Part shown: positions 22,430 through 34,702 of the stretch, piece after piece | Numbering within the stretch: the stretch's first letter is position 1 | Layout of the letters: each line of letters opens with the position of its first letter | Assembly: GCA_029959085.1 (NCBI GenBank) | Contig: JARWIR010000005.1 | Span: 35,271,350-35,335,349, forward strand | Direction: 5' to 3' | From: Nemophila menziesii | Lineage: Eukaryota; Streptophyta; Magnoliopsida; Boraginales; Hydrophyllaceae | Length of the DNA stretch: 64,000 nucleotides | Position numbers and translations under genes: made by a program | The notes under the pieces: generated by a model | The model's database searches: none | Told to the model about the DNA's origin: nothing | Seen by the model: only the letters and a program-made list of their open reading frames with translations

Positions 22430-23155
22430 TATGGCTGAATATCAGAGATTCATCAATAGGGTAAGGGGTCTCAACATATAAATCTATTACTTGAAGCTAT
22501 TAAAGATATACCGAAATACGTGAATTTTTTTAAGAGAGCCCTAACAAACAAAAGGCCGTATTGTGATAATGAGATGATTGGTTTACCTGAAGAGTGCAGC
22601 GCTATCTGCCAAAGTAAGTTTCCACCTAAGTTTCTTGACCCTGGGAGTTTCACAATTCCGATATCGATTGGTAAGGAATGGCAAGGAAAAGCATTATGCG
22701 ATTTGGGTGCAAGTATTAATCTTATGCCCAATTTGATCTTTGATAAGCCGATAATAGGAGACTTGAGACCTACTTCTATGGTCTTGCAAATGGCCGATAG
22801 ATCCCTCGTTCATCCAGAGGGACGAATCGAAGATGTCCTCGTTAAGGCAGGTACGTTAGTTTTTCCCGTTGATTTTGTTATTCTTGAATACGACGCGGAT
22901 AGGAATGTCCCCATTATTTTGGGACGACCATTCCTAGCCACGGGGCGTACTTTGATCGATGTAGAAAACGGAGAACTGGCCATGAGAATGCAAGACGAGG
23001 AGGTGAAGTTCAATGTTTTCAGAGCTATGAAATTTCCAGATGTTCCAGGAGATTGCTTTCGAATGGATGTAGCTGAACATGCCACACAAGAGGTATTTGA
23101 TTGTTTTAATTATGATGATATCTTGCAGGCTGCTTTGACACTATACTTACCCTAG
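22430..23155 (+). pseudogene. Athila protease pseudogene
   Basis: Retroviral-type aspartic protease region of the polyprotein. A frameshift near 22480 separates it from gag. The active-site string is CDLGASINLMP, with the DLGA form usual in the Athila group, followed by IILGRPFLATGRTLIDV. A TAG at 23153 ends the piece, and the frame continues unchanged into RT. Confidence 0.88.
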
Positions 23156-25002
23156 ATGATGGAAGAGCTAGCCGAAACAGTGGCAGCTCTCAATTCGGGA
23201 AACCCAAAATATAGGCGTCCTGCCTATGAACCTATGAGAGAACCGGGGGAGATGGTCATTAAAAATAAACCATCCATTGAATCTCCTCCGAAGTTAGAAG
23301 AAAAACCATTGCCAACTCACTTGAGGCATGCGTATTTGGGTACTAATAATACTCTACCTGTTATTGTTTCAGCAAATTTAACAGGTTTTCAAGAAGATAA
23401 ACTGCTACGTGTACTAAGGGCGAACAAAGAGGCGATAGGTTGGACCATTGCTGATATTAAAGGCATTAGTCCATCCTATTGTCAACATAAAATTATTCTT
23501 GAAGATGATAGTGCACGTTCAGTTGAAGGTCAAAGGAGATTAATTCCAGCAATGAAGGAAGTAGTGAAGAAAGAAGTGATTAAGCTACTAGACGCGGGAA
23601 TCATCTTTCCCATAGCTAGTAGTGAATGGGTTAGTCCGGTTCAGTGCGTCCCAAAGAAAGGAGGAATGACTACCATCCTCAATGATCAGAATAAAGCCAT
23701 CTCCACGAGACCAGTTGTTGGTTGGAGGGTTTGTAGGGATTACCGCAAGTTGAATAAGGCGACCAGAAAAGACCATTTTCCTTTTCCCTTCATTGATCTG
23801 ATGTTAGACAAATTGGCTGGTAGGGAGTATTATTGTTTCTTGGATGGTTATTAGGGGTATGATCAGATTTACGTAGATCCAGCTGATCAACACAAAACCA
23901 CATTTACATGCCCTTTTGGTACCTTTGCATATCGAAGGATGCCTTTTGGGTTATGTAACGCACCCGCTACCTTTCAGAGATGTATGATGGCTATTTTCTG
24001 GGATATGATAGATAATCTCCTCGAGGTACTTATGGATGACTTTTCCGTATTTGGTGATAACTTTGACGAGTGTTTACAGAATTTGGAGAAGGTGTTAGTA
24101 GGATACAAGGAAACAGATTTGGTATTGAATTGGGAAAAGTGTCATTTTATGGTTCGAGAAGGAATAGTTTTGGTTCACAAAGTTTCAAGTGCAGGGTTAG
24201 AAGTTGATTGCGCAAAGATTGAGGCAATAAAAACTCTTCCCCCTCCCATTTCTGTAAAAGGGGTAAGAAGTTTTCGAGGCCATGCTGGATTCTAACGTCG
24301 TTTTATTAAGGATTTTTCAAAGATTACAAAGCCTTTGTGTAACTTATACTCGAGAAGGACACCAAATTCCTTTTCGATGAAGCTTACATGAAGGCATTTC
24401 AAGATTTGAAGGAGAAGCTTATTACTGCACCAATTGTGTTACCTCCTGATTGGAAAATTCCTTTTGAAGTTATGTGTGATGCGAGTGATTCAGATATGGG
24501 TGCTGTGTTGGGTCAAAGGAAGAACAAGTTATTTCACTCTATCTATTATGCAAGTAAGACATTCACTAGTGCTCAAGTTAATTATACAGTGACTGAGACG
24601 GAACTTTTAGCGGTAGTTTATGCTTTTGACAAGTTCGTTCCTATCTCCTGGGAGAAAACATTGTGGTATTTACCAATCATTCCGCTATAAAGTACCTTAC
24701 GAAGAAGAAAGATACTAAGTCGAGGTTAATCAGATGGGTTTTATTGCTTCAAGAGTTTGACTTAGAAATTCGAGATCGAAAGGGTTGTGAGAATCAGGTT
24801 GCAGATCATTTGTCTCGTCTTGAAGGTTCTGAATCAAACACTAGTCCAGAGTTAGTTCGCGAAGAATTCCCCGATGAAAGTTTATTTGCTATCTTTAATG
24901 AATTACCGTGGTATGCTGATATTGCAAATCTTGTGGTAAGTGGTTCTTTTCCCGAAGGCGCTACTTCTCAAGACAAGAAGAGGTTAAGTACACGTGCTAA
25001 AT
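23156..25002 (+). pseudogene. Athila reverse transcriptase and RNase H pseudogene
   Basis: The RT region includes GWRVCRDYRKLNKATRKDHF, FPFPFIDLMLDKLAG, TTFTCPFGTFAYRRMPFGLC and the catalytic box VLMDDFSVFGD. RNase H includes VMCDASDSDMGAVLGQ and [18 protein letters not shown]. Breaks: TAG at 23852 inside the RT core, TAA near 24293, and frameshifts near 24330 and 24655. The piece runs into ADHLSRLE and a stop at about 25002. Confidence 0.9.
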
Positions 25003-26210
25003 AGTTATTTTGGGAGGACCCTTTCCTCTACAAAGTGTGTGGTGATAAAATGGTAAGGTGTATACCTGAGAATGAGATTTATGGGGTTATTGCAGGTTGT
25101 CACGATTCACCCTATGGAGGACATTTTAAAGGTGATCACACAGCTGCTAAGGTACTTCAATCTGGTTTTTATTGGCCTACGTTACATAAAGATTGTCATG
25201 AATATGTAAAGAAGTGTAACAGATGTCAATTTACTGGGAATATATCCTAGAGGGATGAAATGCCGCATAATAATATTCTTGAGGTAGAGATATTTGATGT
25301 ATGTGGTATCGATTTTATGGGTCCATTTGTACCATCCAATAGGGATTTATATATCTTGCTAGCTGTTGATTACGTATCCAAATGGGTAGAGGCTGTAGCT
25401 CTACCTATGAATGATTCGCGAGTGGTAATCAAGTTTTTAAAATCTCATATTTTCACTAGACATGGCACACCTCGAGTAATTATAAGTGATGGAGGTACAC
25501 ATTTCGTGAACAAATATTTGAAGACTGTTCTAGAGAAACATGGGATTAGGCATCGCGTTTCCACCGCTTATCATCCTCAAGCGAATGGTCAAGCCGAAGT
25601 TTCAAATCGAGAGGTAAAATCTATCCTTGAGAAAACTGTTGGTCCTACGAGAAAAGATTGGTCTTTAAAATTAGATGATGCACTATGGGCTTATCGTACT
25701 GCTTTCAAAACTCCTGTTGGTGCATCTCCGTATCGAATGGTGTATGGCAAGGCTTGTCATTTACCTCTCAAGCTTGAATTAGGTGCATATTGGGCCATAG
25801 CTGAATTGAATTTAGATCCTACCTTAGCCGCTGAGAATAGAATGATGAAATTAAATGAACTTGATGAGTTTCGGTTACATGCTTATGAAAATGCTAAATT
25901 GTACAAAGAAAATACGAAGAGATGGCATGATAATCGAATTAGAGTGAAAAAATTTGAAGTTGGACAAAAGGTCCTTAAATATAACTCGAAATTCAGCAAT
26001 TATACGGGTAAGTTGAGGTCCAAATGGTCAGGTCCTTATATCGTAACAAAAGTCACGCCTCATGGAGCTATTGAGATTGAGAATCCAATTGAGCACCGTT
26101 CTTTCATGGTAAACGGTCATCGATTGAAGATTTATCACGGAGGTGAAGACATTAATCGCGCGGTGGACCCACATCCCGGAGAGGTTATGTACCTCATCGA
26201 AGCACCTTAG
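25003..26210 (+). pseudogene. Athila integrase pseudogene
   Basis: Zinc-binding HHCC domain (HDSPYGGHFKGDHTAAK, CNRCQF), then one TAG near 25248, then the core with D in GIDFMGPF, D in [10 protein letters not shown] and E in [12 protein letters not shown]. The C-terminal GPY/F module reads [11 protein letters not shown]. The 316-residue piece from 25260 is open to the natural stop at 26208, so this is the best kept part of the element. Confidence 0.92.
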
Positions 26211-26330
26211 AAGTGTGAGGTAACCGTCAAGCTTAACGACGTTAAACAAAAGTCAATTCATTGTATATTAGATTCGTATTTTCGTTAATTCATAGTGTAT
26301 ATTAGTAATTTTTGTTGATTATAAAGCAGC

Positions 26331-27138
26331 TAAAGAAGAATAAATTACCTGGTACAGAACATTGACTATAACGAAAAGGGGTTGCATGCCCTTGAACCAA
26401 TCAATCCAAGGTATTAGGGTGTTTTCAGTAAGGATTCCAATACACGAAATGGAGATACACTTCCAATTCTGAAGCCATATTTTGAGATGAGAATGAGTTT
26501 TATAGATTCTCTCAAAGATCTTCCAGATGCATTTCCAAATTCTGTCACCACTGTAAAAACAAAGAGAGTCATCGAATAAGCCAAGATACAACACCCCAAA
26601 TGAGTTGCATGTGTTTGAAAAAGGGGAAATTGGACATCCTCAAGCCCATGAAAGTATACCCATCCATCCAAAGGTTCTTTCCGTCACCACGAAATTATTG
26701 CATGTGTTTAAAAAAAAAACAAAGAAAATGAAAAGAAAAAATGTACACTAAAGTGTGTTTGAAGATTAAGGGTAAAAAATAGGGAGGATAAAAAGACATG
26801 GTGAAAGGAGAAGGAATTGAAGTTTTAAAATTAAAAATATAGCCATTGAAGAAAATAGATGTTGCAGATTGCTTTGTTTAAAAAAACAAAGAAATTATTC
26901 TACATCTCTTATTTATATGAATATGATTGTGTTATCTTATCATCAAATTATGGTTTAAGTACATTATTTCACTTATTCTATTCTAATTAATGAGAAACCT
27001 CATAGGATAAACAAGCCCAATAGGGATATAAGACAAAGAGGTCCTTTATTTCCCATTTCTTTTGTATAACCACTCAAACTTTTAACATCCTTGTGAAAAA
27101 CAAAGCCAGCAAATGCCTCTTTGAGAATAGATTAATGT
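26331..27138. other. Unassigned sequence after the truncated Athila
   Basis: Two overlapping minus-strand frames (26319-26594, 26414-26671) look slightly protein-like, but I recognise no family. The rest is AT-rich. Confidence 0.35.
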
Positions 27139-27302
27139 TAGGTATCATCTAAAAAGTGATCACCCAAATATCACCTTCTTAGGTGGTCCAATTAAACTGT
27201 TTCATATAAGAGAGAAAAAAAAGTAATCAGGAAAGAAAAACAGTTTAATTGGACCACCTAAGAAGGTGATATTTGGGTGATTATTTTTTGGGTGATACCC
27301 AT
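27139..27302. mobile_element. Fold-back MITE, arms about 64 bp
   Basis: The left arm (27139-27202, starting TAGGTATCATCT) is almost fully complementary to the right arm (27238-27302, ending GGTGATACCCATC). The loop is about 35 bp of purine-rich sequence. A transcript would form a long hairpin. Confidence 0.85.
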
Positions 27303-27315
27303 CATTATTCAAAAA

Positions 27316-27509
27316 AGTAATGATATATATCACCCCTTCACCCATTCACCCCTTCACTAATTCACCCCTTATGTGGAGTCTTATATGACATTAAATAAAA
27401 GAGAGAAAAAAGTCATCTAAAAAAGAAAAACATTATGATTGATTTTTAAAACCTCCATATACCCTCTACATAAGGGTGAAAGGGTGAAGAGGTGATATAT
27501 AGCATTACT
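27316..27509. mobile_element. Fold-back MITE with AGTAATGATATATA ends
   Basis: It starts AGTAATGATATATATC and ends GATATATAGCATTACT. The arms continue with TTCACCC / GGGTGAA blocks. The termini resemble those of the MITE at 37126, so they may be one family. No clear TSD here. Confidence 0.75.
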
Positions 27510-28021
27510 CAGTAAAAAACATATGATCATTCTCAGTTAAAAATATGTTCACTGTTAAAATTTACGCTCAGTGTCGAATTTACTAAACATGCTTACTATG
27601 TCGGAATTTGAGCATATATAGTAACACCAATGGTGATGTCTATGAAAGACGGTTTTTAGCATATGTTCAATCGGTATATGAGATACTCAACAATTCCTTT
27701 GATGATGGTGTTGGCGATGGAACATCGATGATGGTGGACATTGATCAGTGATAATCGGAGATATACTCAGTATAGTTTCCTTAATACGCTCAATATTAAT
27801 TTTGTTAATTTTTATGTTAAGTTATATCATATTTGAATGTAATTTTAGTATTTAATGAAATATATGATCATTAGATAAAGATAATTATTTTTCCTTTTAT
27901 TAACAATTACAATTGTTTAAAGTCAAATGTTGATTACTTCATTACAATTATTATGAAGGCCATAAACGGCGATCATACGCCACACTTAAAAGATTCTCAA
28001 ATTTATTAATTGATTAGTTAC
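27510..28021. other. AT-rich spacer
   Basis: Nothing recognisable beyond simple sequence. Confidence 0.5.
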
Positions 28022-28105
28022 ATATACATATACTTTTTTTACATACATAGGAGGCTTAAAAGCCGTTCAGTACAAGGATTACAATTCAAACACTATCAAA
28101 TATTT

Positions 28106-28645
28106 CTAATCTAAAACAATCCTAGGAGTCGCGCATTCGCTCCTGTCTCTCGTAATTAGTTTCAACATGTACTCAGGAGGGTGGGAAAGGGTCAAAGGTT
28201 GCGCATTCATAAGCGCTTCTTCTTTTGCTAATTTATCAGCACATTGGTTAGCTTCACGTAATATACAGTTTAGCTCAATCTTCAGAAAATCACGTAACCA
28301 AGAGAAACAATCAATAACTATTGAAACACAAGGACTACCTAAGTTTCCACCGACCTTCACTAGCGCATGGAACTTCCTCGAGTCTATCTCATGACGAGTA
28401 GAGCTCCCACCGCCCTTCACTAGCGCGTGGAGCTCCTCCGAATCTGTTTCAATAGATATTTCAGTATAACCTTTGCCAATAGCCCATTTAAGACCAAAGT
28501 GTAAGGCAAGCAATTCTGAAATAAAAGGAGAATCGGAAAAGCAAGAACCCAGAAACCCAGAAACCCAGATATATACATACCATGCTGATCTCTTATTAAT
28601 CCACCAATGTCGGCCTTTCTTTCCGAAGCAAATAGCTTCCATCAA
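28106..28645 (-). pseudogene. LINE C-terminal RNase H domain
   Basis: LLALHFGLKWAIGKGY, ISIETDSEELHALV and REANQCADKLAKEE are the RNase H (RVT_3) motifs; the first Asp region is lost upstream. A segment of about 21 residues around ELHALVKGGGSS is duplicated as KFHALVKVGGN, a tandem duplication at about 28340-28440. It ends near ITRDRS.CATPR, which is shared with the LINE fragment at 61.9 kb (ITRDRMGWKTPR). Confidence 0.85.
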
Positions 28646-28769
28646 TGTTCATTTTGAATCCGACATCGGGTTTAGTCCACTTTACCATAATATTCCTTCC
28701 AACTTTAATCATACCACCCTCAATGCTCTTACCCCAAGCTAGTACAAAGAGTCTAACCAGGTAGTAGAT

Positions 28770-29528
28770 TTATTTCTTAAGCTCTCGAGCATATGGTATC
28801 TTTAATCCATCATGCAATAGAAGCTCATTTCTTTTAGTCCATATAACCCAGACTATAGCAACAAAAATATAAGGCCAGTCTAATCCAAATAGCCTTGCCT
28901 TGGAATTGAGATGATTCTCAATCCAAGTTTTGACTGAACCTGTATCCACTCTTATATTGCATCTCTGAGGCTCCACTAATCCCTCGCTAGTTGCAGCATG
29001 GCGAGGATGATCCTGAACAGTTATATATCGGCTTTGTACCCATTTCAGATTCATGGCTAGGAGGTTTACGCTGTCTTCGTGCTTCAACGTTGCAAGAGCT
29101 GGCCACCCAGCAATTTTTTCCGCAGCAGCATGGTAGGGTCCACGTCCAGCAGCAGGTCCATCCGACAGCAGCATCCCCGATTCTGCAGCAGCTGCTTCCC
29201 GATCCGTTCCTTGCGCGAACACAGCAGGTCCCTCAAAAATTCCAGCAGCAGGTACTTGATTCCTTCTTTACGCGAAAACAGCAGATCCCAATGCCATTCC
29301 AGCAGCAGGTTCCATGTGAATTCCAGGAGCAAACTCGAGCACTTCCCCACCTCCAATTGCAGCGGTTACACCTTGATCACCTACATTTAAACCCAATGAG
29401 TTCCAAACCAATAAGGCAATTTTACATTTTAGAAAAATATGGAGGATATATTCCCTTTGAGCACCACAAATTCCGTATTCCCGTGACTCAATGACTTTCC
29501 TATTGTAAATATTATCCGCGGTTGCTAT
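28770..29528 (-). pseudogene. LINE ORF2: zf-RVT and Ala/Gly-rich variable linker
   Basis: A zinc-knuckle-like piece (ICGAQREYI...KCKIALLVWN) is followed by about 80-100 residues rich in Ala, Gly, Glu and Pro before the expected FVAIVWVIWTKRNE segment. The linker DNA at 29090-29340 is made of imperfect repeats around CCAGCAGCAGGT and GCGAACACAGCAGGTCCC-like words. The plus-strand Gln-rich frames here are antisense shadows. Confidence 0.65.
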
Positions 29529-32500
29529 TTAATTTTGGACTATTCTCCATATGAATAGTCGAATTTTCTGTGAACACTTCATCCCCCATATCAAATCCCA
29601 ATTGAACGACACATCTGTCTCTTCCACCGCCATATTTGTATAGGCCGATTTCACCGTAAAAATGCCCGAGGTTTCAAAATTCCAGACTCGCTTCTTGCCC
29701 TCTATTCCATCTATCTCACTTATACCACTTCGAATTGCGTTGACCCCAGCTAGAATAGCCTTGCAAACACTTGACTCGTTTCCATTCTGAAGTCGATTTA
29801 GTGACCCATTCTCGAAGTACTTGTTTTTAAGGACCTCCACCCACGCTACGCTATGCCTATCTTCAAGATTTTTCCATCCAGATTTCGCCAAAAGAGCTAA
29901 ATTATACCTTTCTACGCTCCTAATACCAAGCCCTCCATTCTTCTTGGATTTGCAAATTTGTTCCCAAGCAACCCAATGTAATTTCCTTTCCGAAACCGAG
30001 GAACCCCAAATGAAGTCTCTAACTATTCTGTCAATCTCTTTGCAGACGTACTTTGGCAGTTTCATGCCTTGCATTTGGTATACCGGAATCGCGTTCAAGA
30101 CCAATTGAGCTAATATAGCACGACCCGCAAACGAGGGAGTCTTTGCCTTCCATGTGGCAAGTTTCCCTCTCATCTTATCAATTATTCCTTTGTAAAACCC
30201 TGCTGGTAATCGTCCCGAGAGGATAAGAACTCCCAAATACGTACCAAAGGATTTACTAAGACAGAAACCACTTACTGACGCTAATTCCACTTGGACTTGT
30301 TCCGGTACATTTTTTGAGAAATATATCAAAGATTTTTCGGCACTAATTGTTTGGCCAGCCCCCTTGCAAAAAATTTCCATCGTTTCTTGCATTAATAGAA
30401 CCTGAGCCGAAGAAGCCTCACCAAACAGAATTAAGTCGTCCGCGAAAAACAGATGAGATAGCTTCGGACCACCTCGACCTACTTGACCCTCTAACCACTT
30501 CCCCGAATCACAATGCTCCTGAATTAGTAACGAAAGTCTCTCCATACACATTAAAAAAAATATACGGCGATAGGGGGTCCCCTTGGTGAATGCCAGGGAA
30601 CGGAGAGAACGGCGGAAGAGATTCCCCATTCCATAATACCCACATTTCGTTCTCACTCATACTAGACATTAGTAGCTTTGTCCAGCTTTCCGGAAACCCA
30701 AAATGCCTAACCGTCTCTTCAATAAATTCTCAACTAATTTTATCGTAAGCCTTTGCTAAGTCAATTTTTACCGCCATAATCCCTTTTTTCCCTTGCTGGT
30801 GACACATCTTGTGATCCATTTCTCTAACTAGCACCACGTTATCAATTGTTGAGCGACCTGGTAAGAAACTACTTTGGCATGGGACAATAATGTTAGATAA
30901 AATAGGCCTTAGTCTATTGACCATTGCCTTTATAATTAACTTGACAGGGAATTAATAAGACTAATAGGACGAAAGAAGCGTACCCTGGTCGGGTCTGAAA
31001 CTTTTGGAATAAGATGTATAAGAGTACCGTTCAGACCCGAAGGTAGCAAACTTGTATTGATAGCTTCCCTCACCATCTTGAAAATTGAAGGGCCCACCTT
31101 AGACCAACACTTTTGATAAAATGCAGCGGACATTCCATCTGGTCCCGGCGCTTTATTCGGGTTAGATTGGAACACTACTAATCGAATTTCTTCATCCGAA
31201 AACGGTTGCTCAAGATAGTTTGCTATTTCCATGTCAACTGGTCCAATATGAGGTAGCGTCTGACCATCCATTTGATCGTTTGGTTTCTCATATAACCGTT
31301 CAAAATATACCCGCACTAATTGTTTAATACCCTCCTCGTCTTCCACCCAAATGTCTTGATCGTCTAGTAGCCTAGTACATCTAGCCTTTCTCTTCCGGAT
31401 AGTTGTAGCAAGGTGGTAGAAACGTGTATTCCTCTCGCCTGACTCAATCCAAGTGTTCTTCGCTTTCTGGAAATGCATAGCCTCTTCTTGTTCTTAGACA
31501 CTCTCGTATTCTTTCGTTAATTTCACCCCAACACTCTTAGTGAAGAGTTGTATGAATTTTGCAATGACTTTTGAATCCCTCTAATTCTTGCGCACAACTT
31601 TCTCTTCTTTCTATGTATGTCGCCAAAGACCTCAACTTTCCTTTCATTAATAAGGGTTTGAATCGCTGTTATACCATCTCCAATTCCTAATCTATCCCCT
31701 TCCCAACTCTTCGTTACAATTCCTGGAAGCCTTTATGAAGGCACCAAGCATTCTCAAATCTGAATCGGCGAGGTTTTTGTTTCGCTCTTAGGTTCGGACA
31801 TACTTGGATTAGAATCGGCATATGATCTGAATAGACCCTAGACAAATGGATAACCCGTGTATTAGGATATAGAAATTGCCACTCCGCATTCCCATCTGCC
31901 CTATCTAGTCGCTCCATAATCTTTTGGCCTGTGTTCCATGAGTCACACCATGTATAACGTGGATCCTCGAAACCAAGGTCAATCAAACCGCAACTTTGTC
32001 TCCACTCTTCGAACTTTTCCATTCTTCTAGAAATCCCAGGAACCCCTCCTTTCTTGTCGATTTCCTTACCTATTTGATTGAAATCACCCGCTACCAACCA
32101 AGGAGTTTTTAAATTATGAAAAGCTTGAAACAACGCCTCCTATAATTCCTTTTTTTTTAATAATCCGGGCTCGCATACAAGGCAGAAAAAATCCAAGATT
32201 CGCAACCTTTCTGACTAACTTCAATGTTAATAACTTGGCGACCCGCCAACAATACTCTAACATCTATATCTGTATCATTCCAAATCAACCAAATACCCCC
32301 ACTATAACCTTCCGAGTCTACTCTAACGTTGTTATCTTTTTGTAGCAAATTGGTGATTTTGCTAGCCGTTATACCACTCACTCGAGGTTCCACGATTACC
32401 GTAAGCCATATATTGTTATTAATCATCATATCGCGCACCACTCTTCTAAACCTCGGTTTTGCTGCCCCATAACAATTCCAAATCAAAATATTAACATGAG

Positions 32501-32546
32501 ATTTAGTCTTCTCCCAAGACATGCATGTAAAATTGTCACAATTCAT
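29529..32546 (-). pseudogene. LINE ORF2 pseudogene: endonuclease and reverse transcriptase
   Basis: The APE-type endonuclease reads ILIWNCYGAA, VEPRVSG, LVAGDFNQIG, ERLDRA and YSDHMPIL; the usual N, E, D, N/R and SDH positions can be seen. The linker ESGERNTRFYHLAT precedes RT (PNKAPGPDGMSAAFYQKCW, MAVKIDLAKAYD, FFADDLILFGE). Breaks lie near 32145, 31490-31710, 30930 and 30660-30730. After RT comes SFAGRAILAQLVLNAIPVY and the start of zf-RVT (FIWRIVQN). Confidence 0.9.
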
Positions 32547-33031
32547 TAGTATAAAAAATTAATTGACAAGCATTACCCAGTGGCGCATCAGGCGCGAGTA
32601 GCCATATCGACATCATCGTCCTTGTCTCTCGCCTGTTGTCCATCTCCTTCAATGTATGGCGCTGCGGTTTCTCGGATTTGGCTCTCTATCCACATTGAGT
32701 CATATCGTCGTCCCGCGAGCCAAGTTCCCATATCGGGTCAGGAGGTCTACCCGCTACTTCTTCAGTTCCTACCGCAGCTCCTGGACTAGCGAGATCAGTA
32801 GCTAATTCCGCTGCATCCTTGGGTGGGCTGTGTTGGGGAGTTGCAGGGCCCATATCAAAATTTAGTAACTTTGTTTTATTGCATAATGGTCTCTGCCACC
32901 CTTTACACATTCTGTTATATTAATTTCCACCAACTCCTCCTTATCACTAACATTAGTTTCACCCAGTACTTTCTCCCTTGTATTACCCATATTCACGCCC
33001 AAACCAGGTCCCGCACCAGCTCCAGAAACGC

Positions 33032-34624
33032 TCAAGACGGTACCATCAGCGCCACGCGCATTAGACCCATTTTTCCTGTTTTTTTCGCACCAGTTTTCTT
33101 TCCTTCTTGCTGATCATCCGAGGCAACAGTACAATCTTCCACGACATCTTCAAGTACCCGCCTTTGCTCGAAATTTGGGGTAGAAATAATGCTATGCCCT
33201 TTCCCACTCCTAGATTTTCTACTATTCTGAACTAGTCCTGTAGCGTTTTTCCCTTTGCTCGAGTTCGACTTTACACCTGATGTTTGGCCCCTGTTTGGTA
33301 CGTCATGATTACCATGTCTTGTTTCATTGTCATTATCCTCCATCCGTAATACCTCGAACCTGGTTCCCAAGTTACTTTTCAAACGAGAATTAGTAACGCT
33401 ATTTGAATTACCTCTTCCGTTTCCTCTATTTCCGCGCCGTACAGTCATCCACTCCCCGTATTTAGCCTTCGTAATTGGAGCTTCAATGACTTCCTTCGAC
33501 ACTATTGCCTTACCCTTAGCATTTCGCCTCTCTTCCTCCATTCTATCTATGACATTAGACGGACAATTACCACTCTTGTGCCGAAACTTTCCACACTCAT
33601 AGCATATTAAATGAAGTCCTTCGTATTCAACTTTACAAATATCCGGCCCAACTCTCACTTCGGGTTCCAATGGTTTACTCAAGTCAAGTTCAACGGCTAA
33701 TCTTGCGTAGTTTCCCCTTAGTCTTCCTTTGGTCATAGGATTGATTTTTATCGTTCGACCTAGTTTGTTTCCAATCTTTCTCAAGATCCGAGCAGTATAG
33801 TTATGCATTCCAACATTAGATATTCTTACCCAAGCAGTAGACATTGTGATTGAATTGGGGTCCATTCCCTAACTATTAGGTAATGATCAAGAACCATCCA
33901 GGGCCCCAGAGATCGCGAAGTCAAAATCATCTCTATTTCCGAATTTTACCATATAGTACCCGTGTCCAACATCGACTAATTCAAATTGTCCCACAGGTGC
34001 CCAAATCTGTTTTAATTTCGAAGATAGATAATTGAATCCGACATCCCTACCTAGGAGCCTAATTACAGCCGTATTACGCCACAAACGGACACCCTCTTGA
34101 ATTTCGTCCCTAGTCCGTATAACAGTTGGAATCGAGTCATTGATTTCCAACTCCTCATCATCCTCTACAAGTTTCTCTAGTTCGAAAAAATCCTCTTCAT
34201 CCCTAATGTGAGTCGTTTTACATTCTTCGCTATCCTCTATTATTGGGATTACTACATTATTACCCGTAACCATGTCTTTCCATCCCATTAATTTAGGCTT
34301 CATGAAGTTTCCTGTGGTATTACCTGATATTACATTTGGAGCATTTTCTTTCTGATTTTGCATCGCAGGTGGTTGCTGGTTGTGATTCTCAGGCGCAGCA
34401 GGGATGGTGATTCCTTCCCCATTAGCTCGTTGCCGCTTACCCGCTCTTCCATTCGAATTCGCAACAGCCAGGTCAGGATACTCCATCATCTGCTGGTCTT
34501 GATCATGATTCACCGCCATTGGATGCTCTTCCTGCGATGTCATCCCTCCATGTGATATTGGGTTGTTCTCCGGTGGTTTTTCCACCCTTGAATCGCCGGC
34601 CAGAGGCGGCGGTGGGGTGGCCAT
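33032..34624 (-). pseudogene. LINE ORF1 pseudogene (nucleic-acid-binding protein)
   Basis: ORF1 proteins coat LINE RNA. It starts MATPPPPLAGDSRVEKPP at 34624. A Gly/Asn/Pro-rich N-terminus is followed by a DUF4283-like fold (AVIRLLGRDVGFNYL...GHGYYMVKF). Around 33865-33890 two stops and a frameshift interrupt the usual PW..DHYL..REW segment. The second half carries the knuckle CYECGKFRHKSGNC and a basic Gly/Asn-rich tail. Confidence 0.85.
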
Positions 34625-34702
34625 TTCAGTGACGTTGGGTTCTGTTTTTTTTATTCCGTAAATTATAGAGCGTTTGAAAAAGTCTTTATATACATATACT
34701 TT

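Larger units (their letters stand above)
18923..26330 (+). mobile_element. Athila-type Ty3/gypsy element, 3' end missing
   Basis: 5' LTR, tRNA-Asp-type PBS and gag-PR-RT-RH-INT in order, all degenerate. The sequence after the integrase stop matches the same position of the Athila derivative at 52.6-61.5 kb for roughly 100 bp and is then lost. No 3' LTR lies downstream, so the element is truncated or rearranged. Confidence 0.9.
28037..34687 (-). mobile_element. Full-length L1-type LINE with RNase H
   Basis: A 15-bp duplication ATATACATATACTTT flanks it (28022-28036 and 34688-34702). On the minus strand the order is 5' UTR, ORF1 (DUF4283-like domain plus zinc knuckle), endonuclease, reverse transcriptase, zf-RVT, RNase H and a short A tail. 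Stops and frameshifts break both ORFs, so this copy is not active. Confidence 0.93.

Noticed and set aside
26319..26671. Possible F-box-like or other host gene fragment
   Set aside because: Frames are short and overlapping, and no motif could be confirmed.
28991..29494. Gln-rich plus-strand protein
   Set aside because: Antisense to the Ala/Gly-rich linker of the LINE ORF2.
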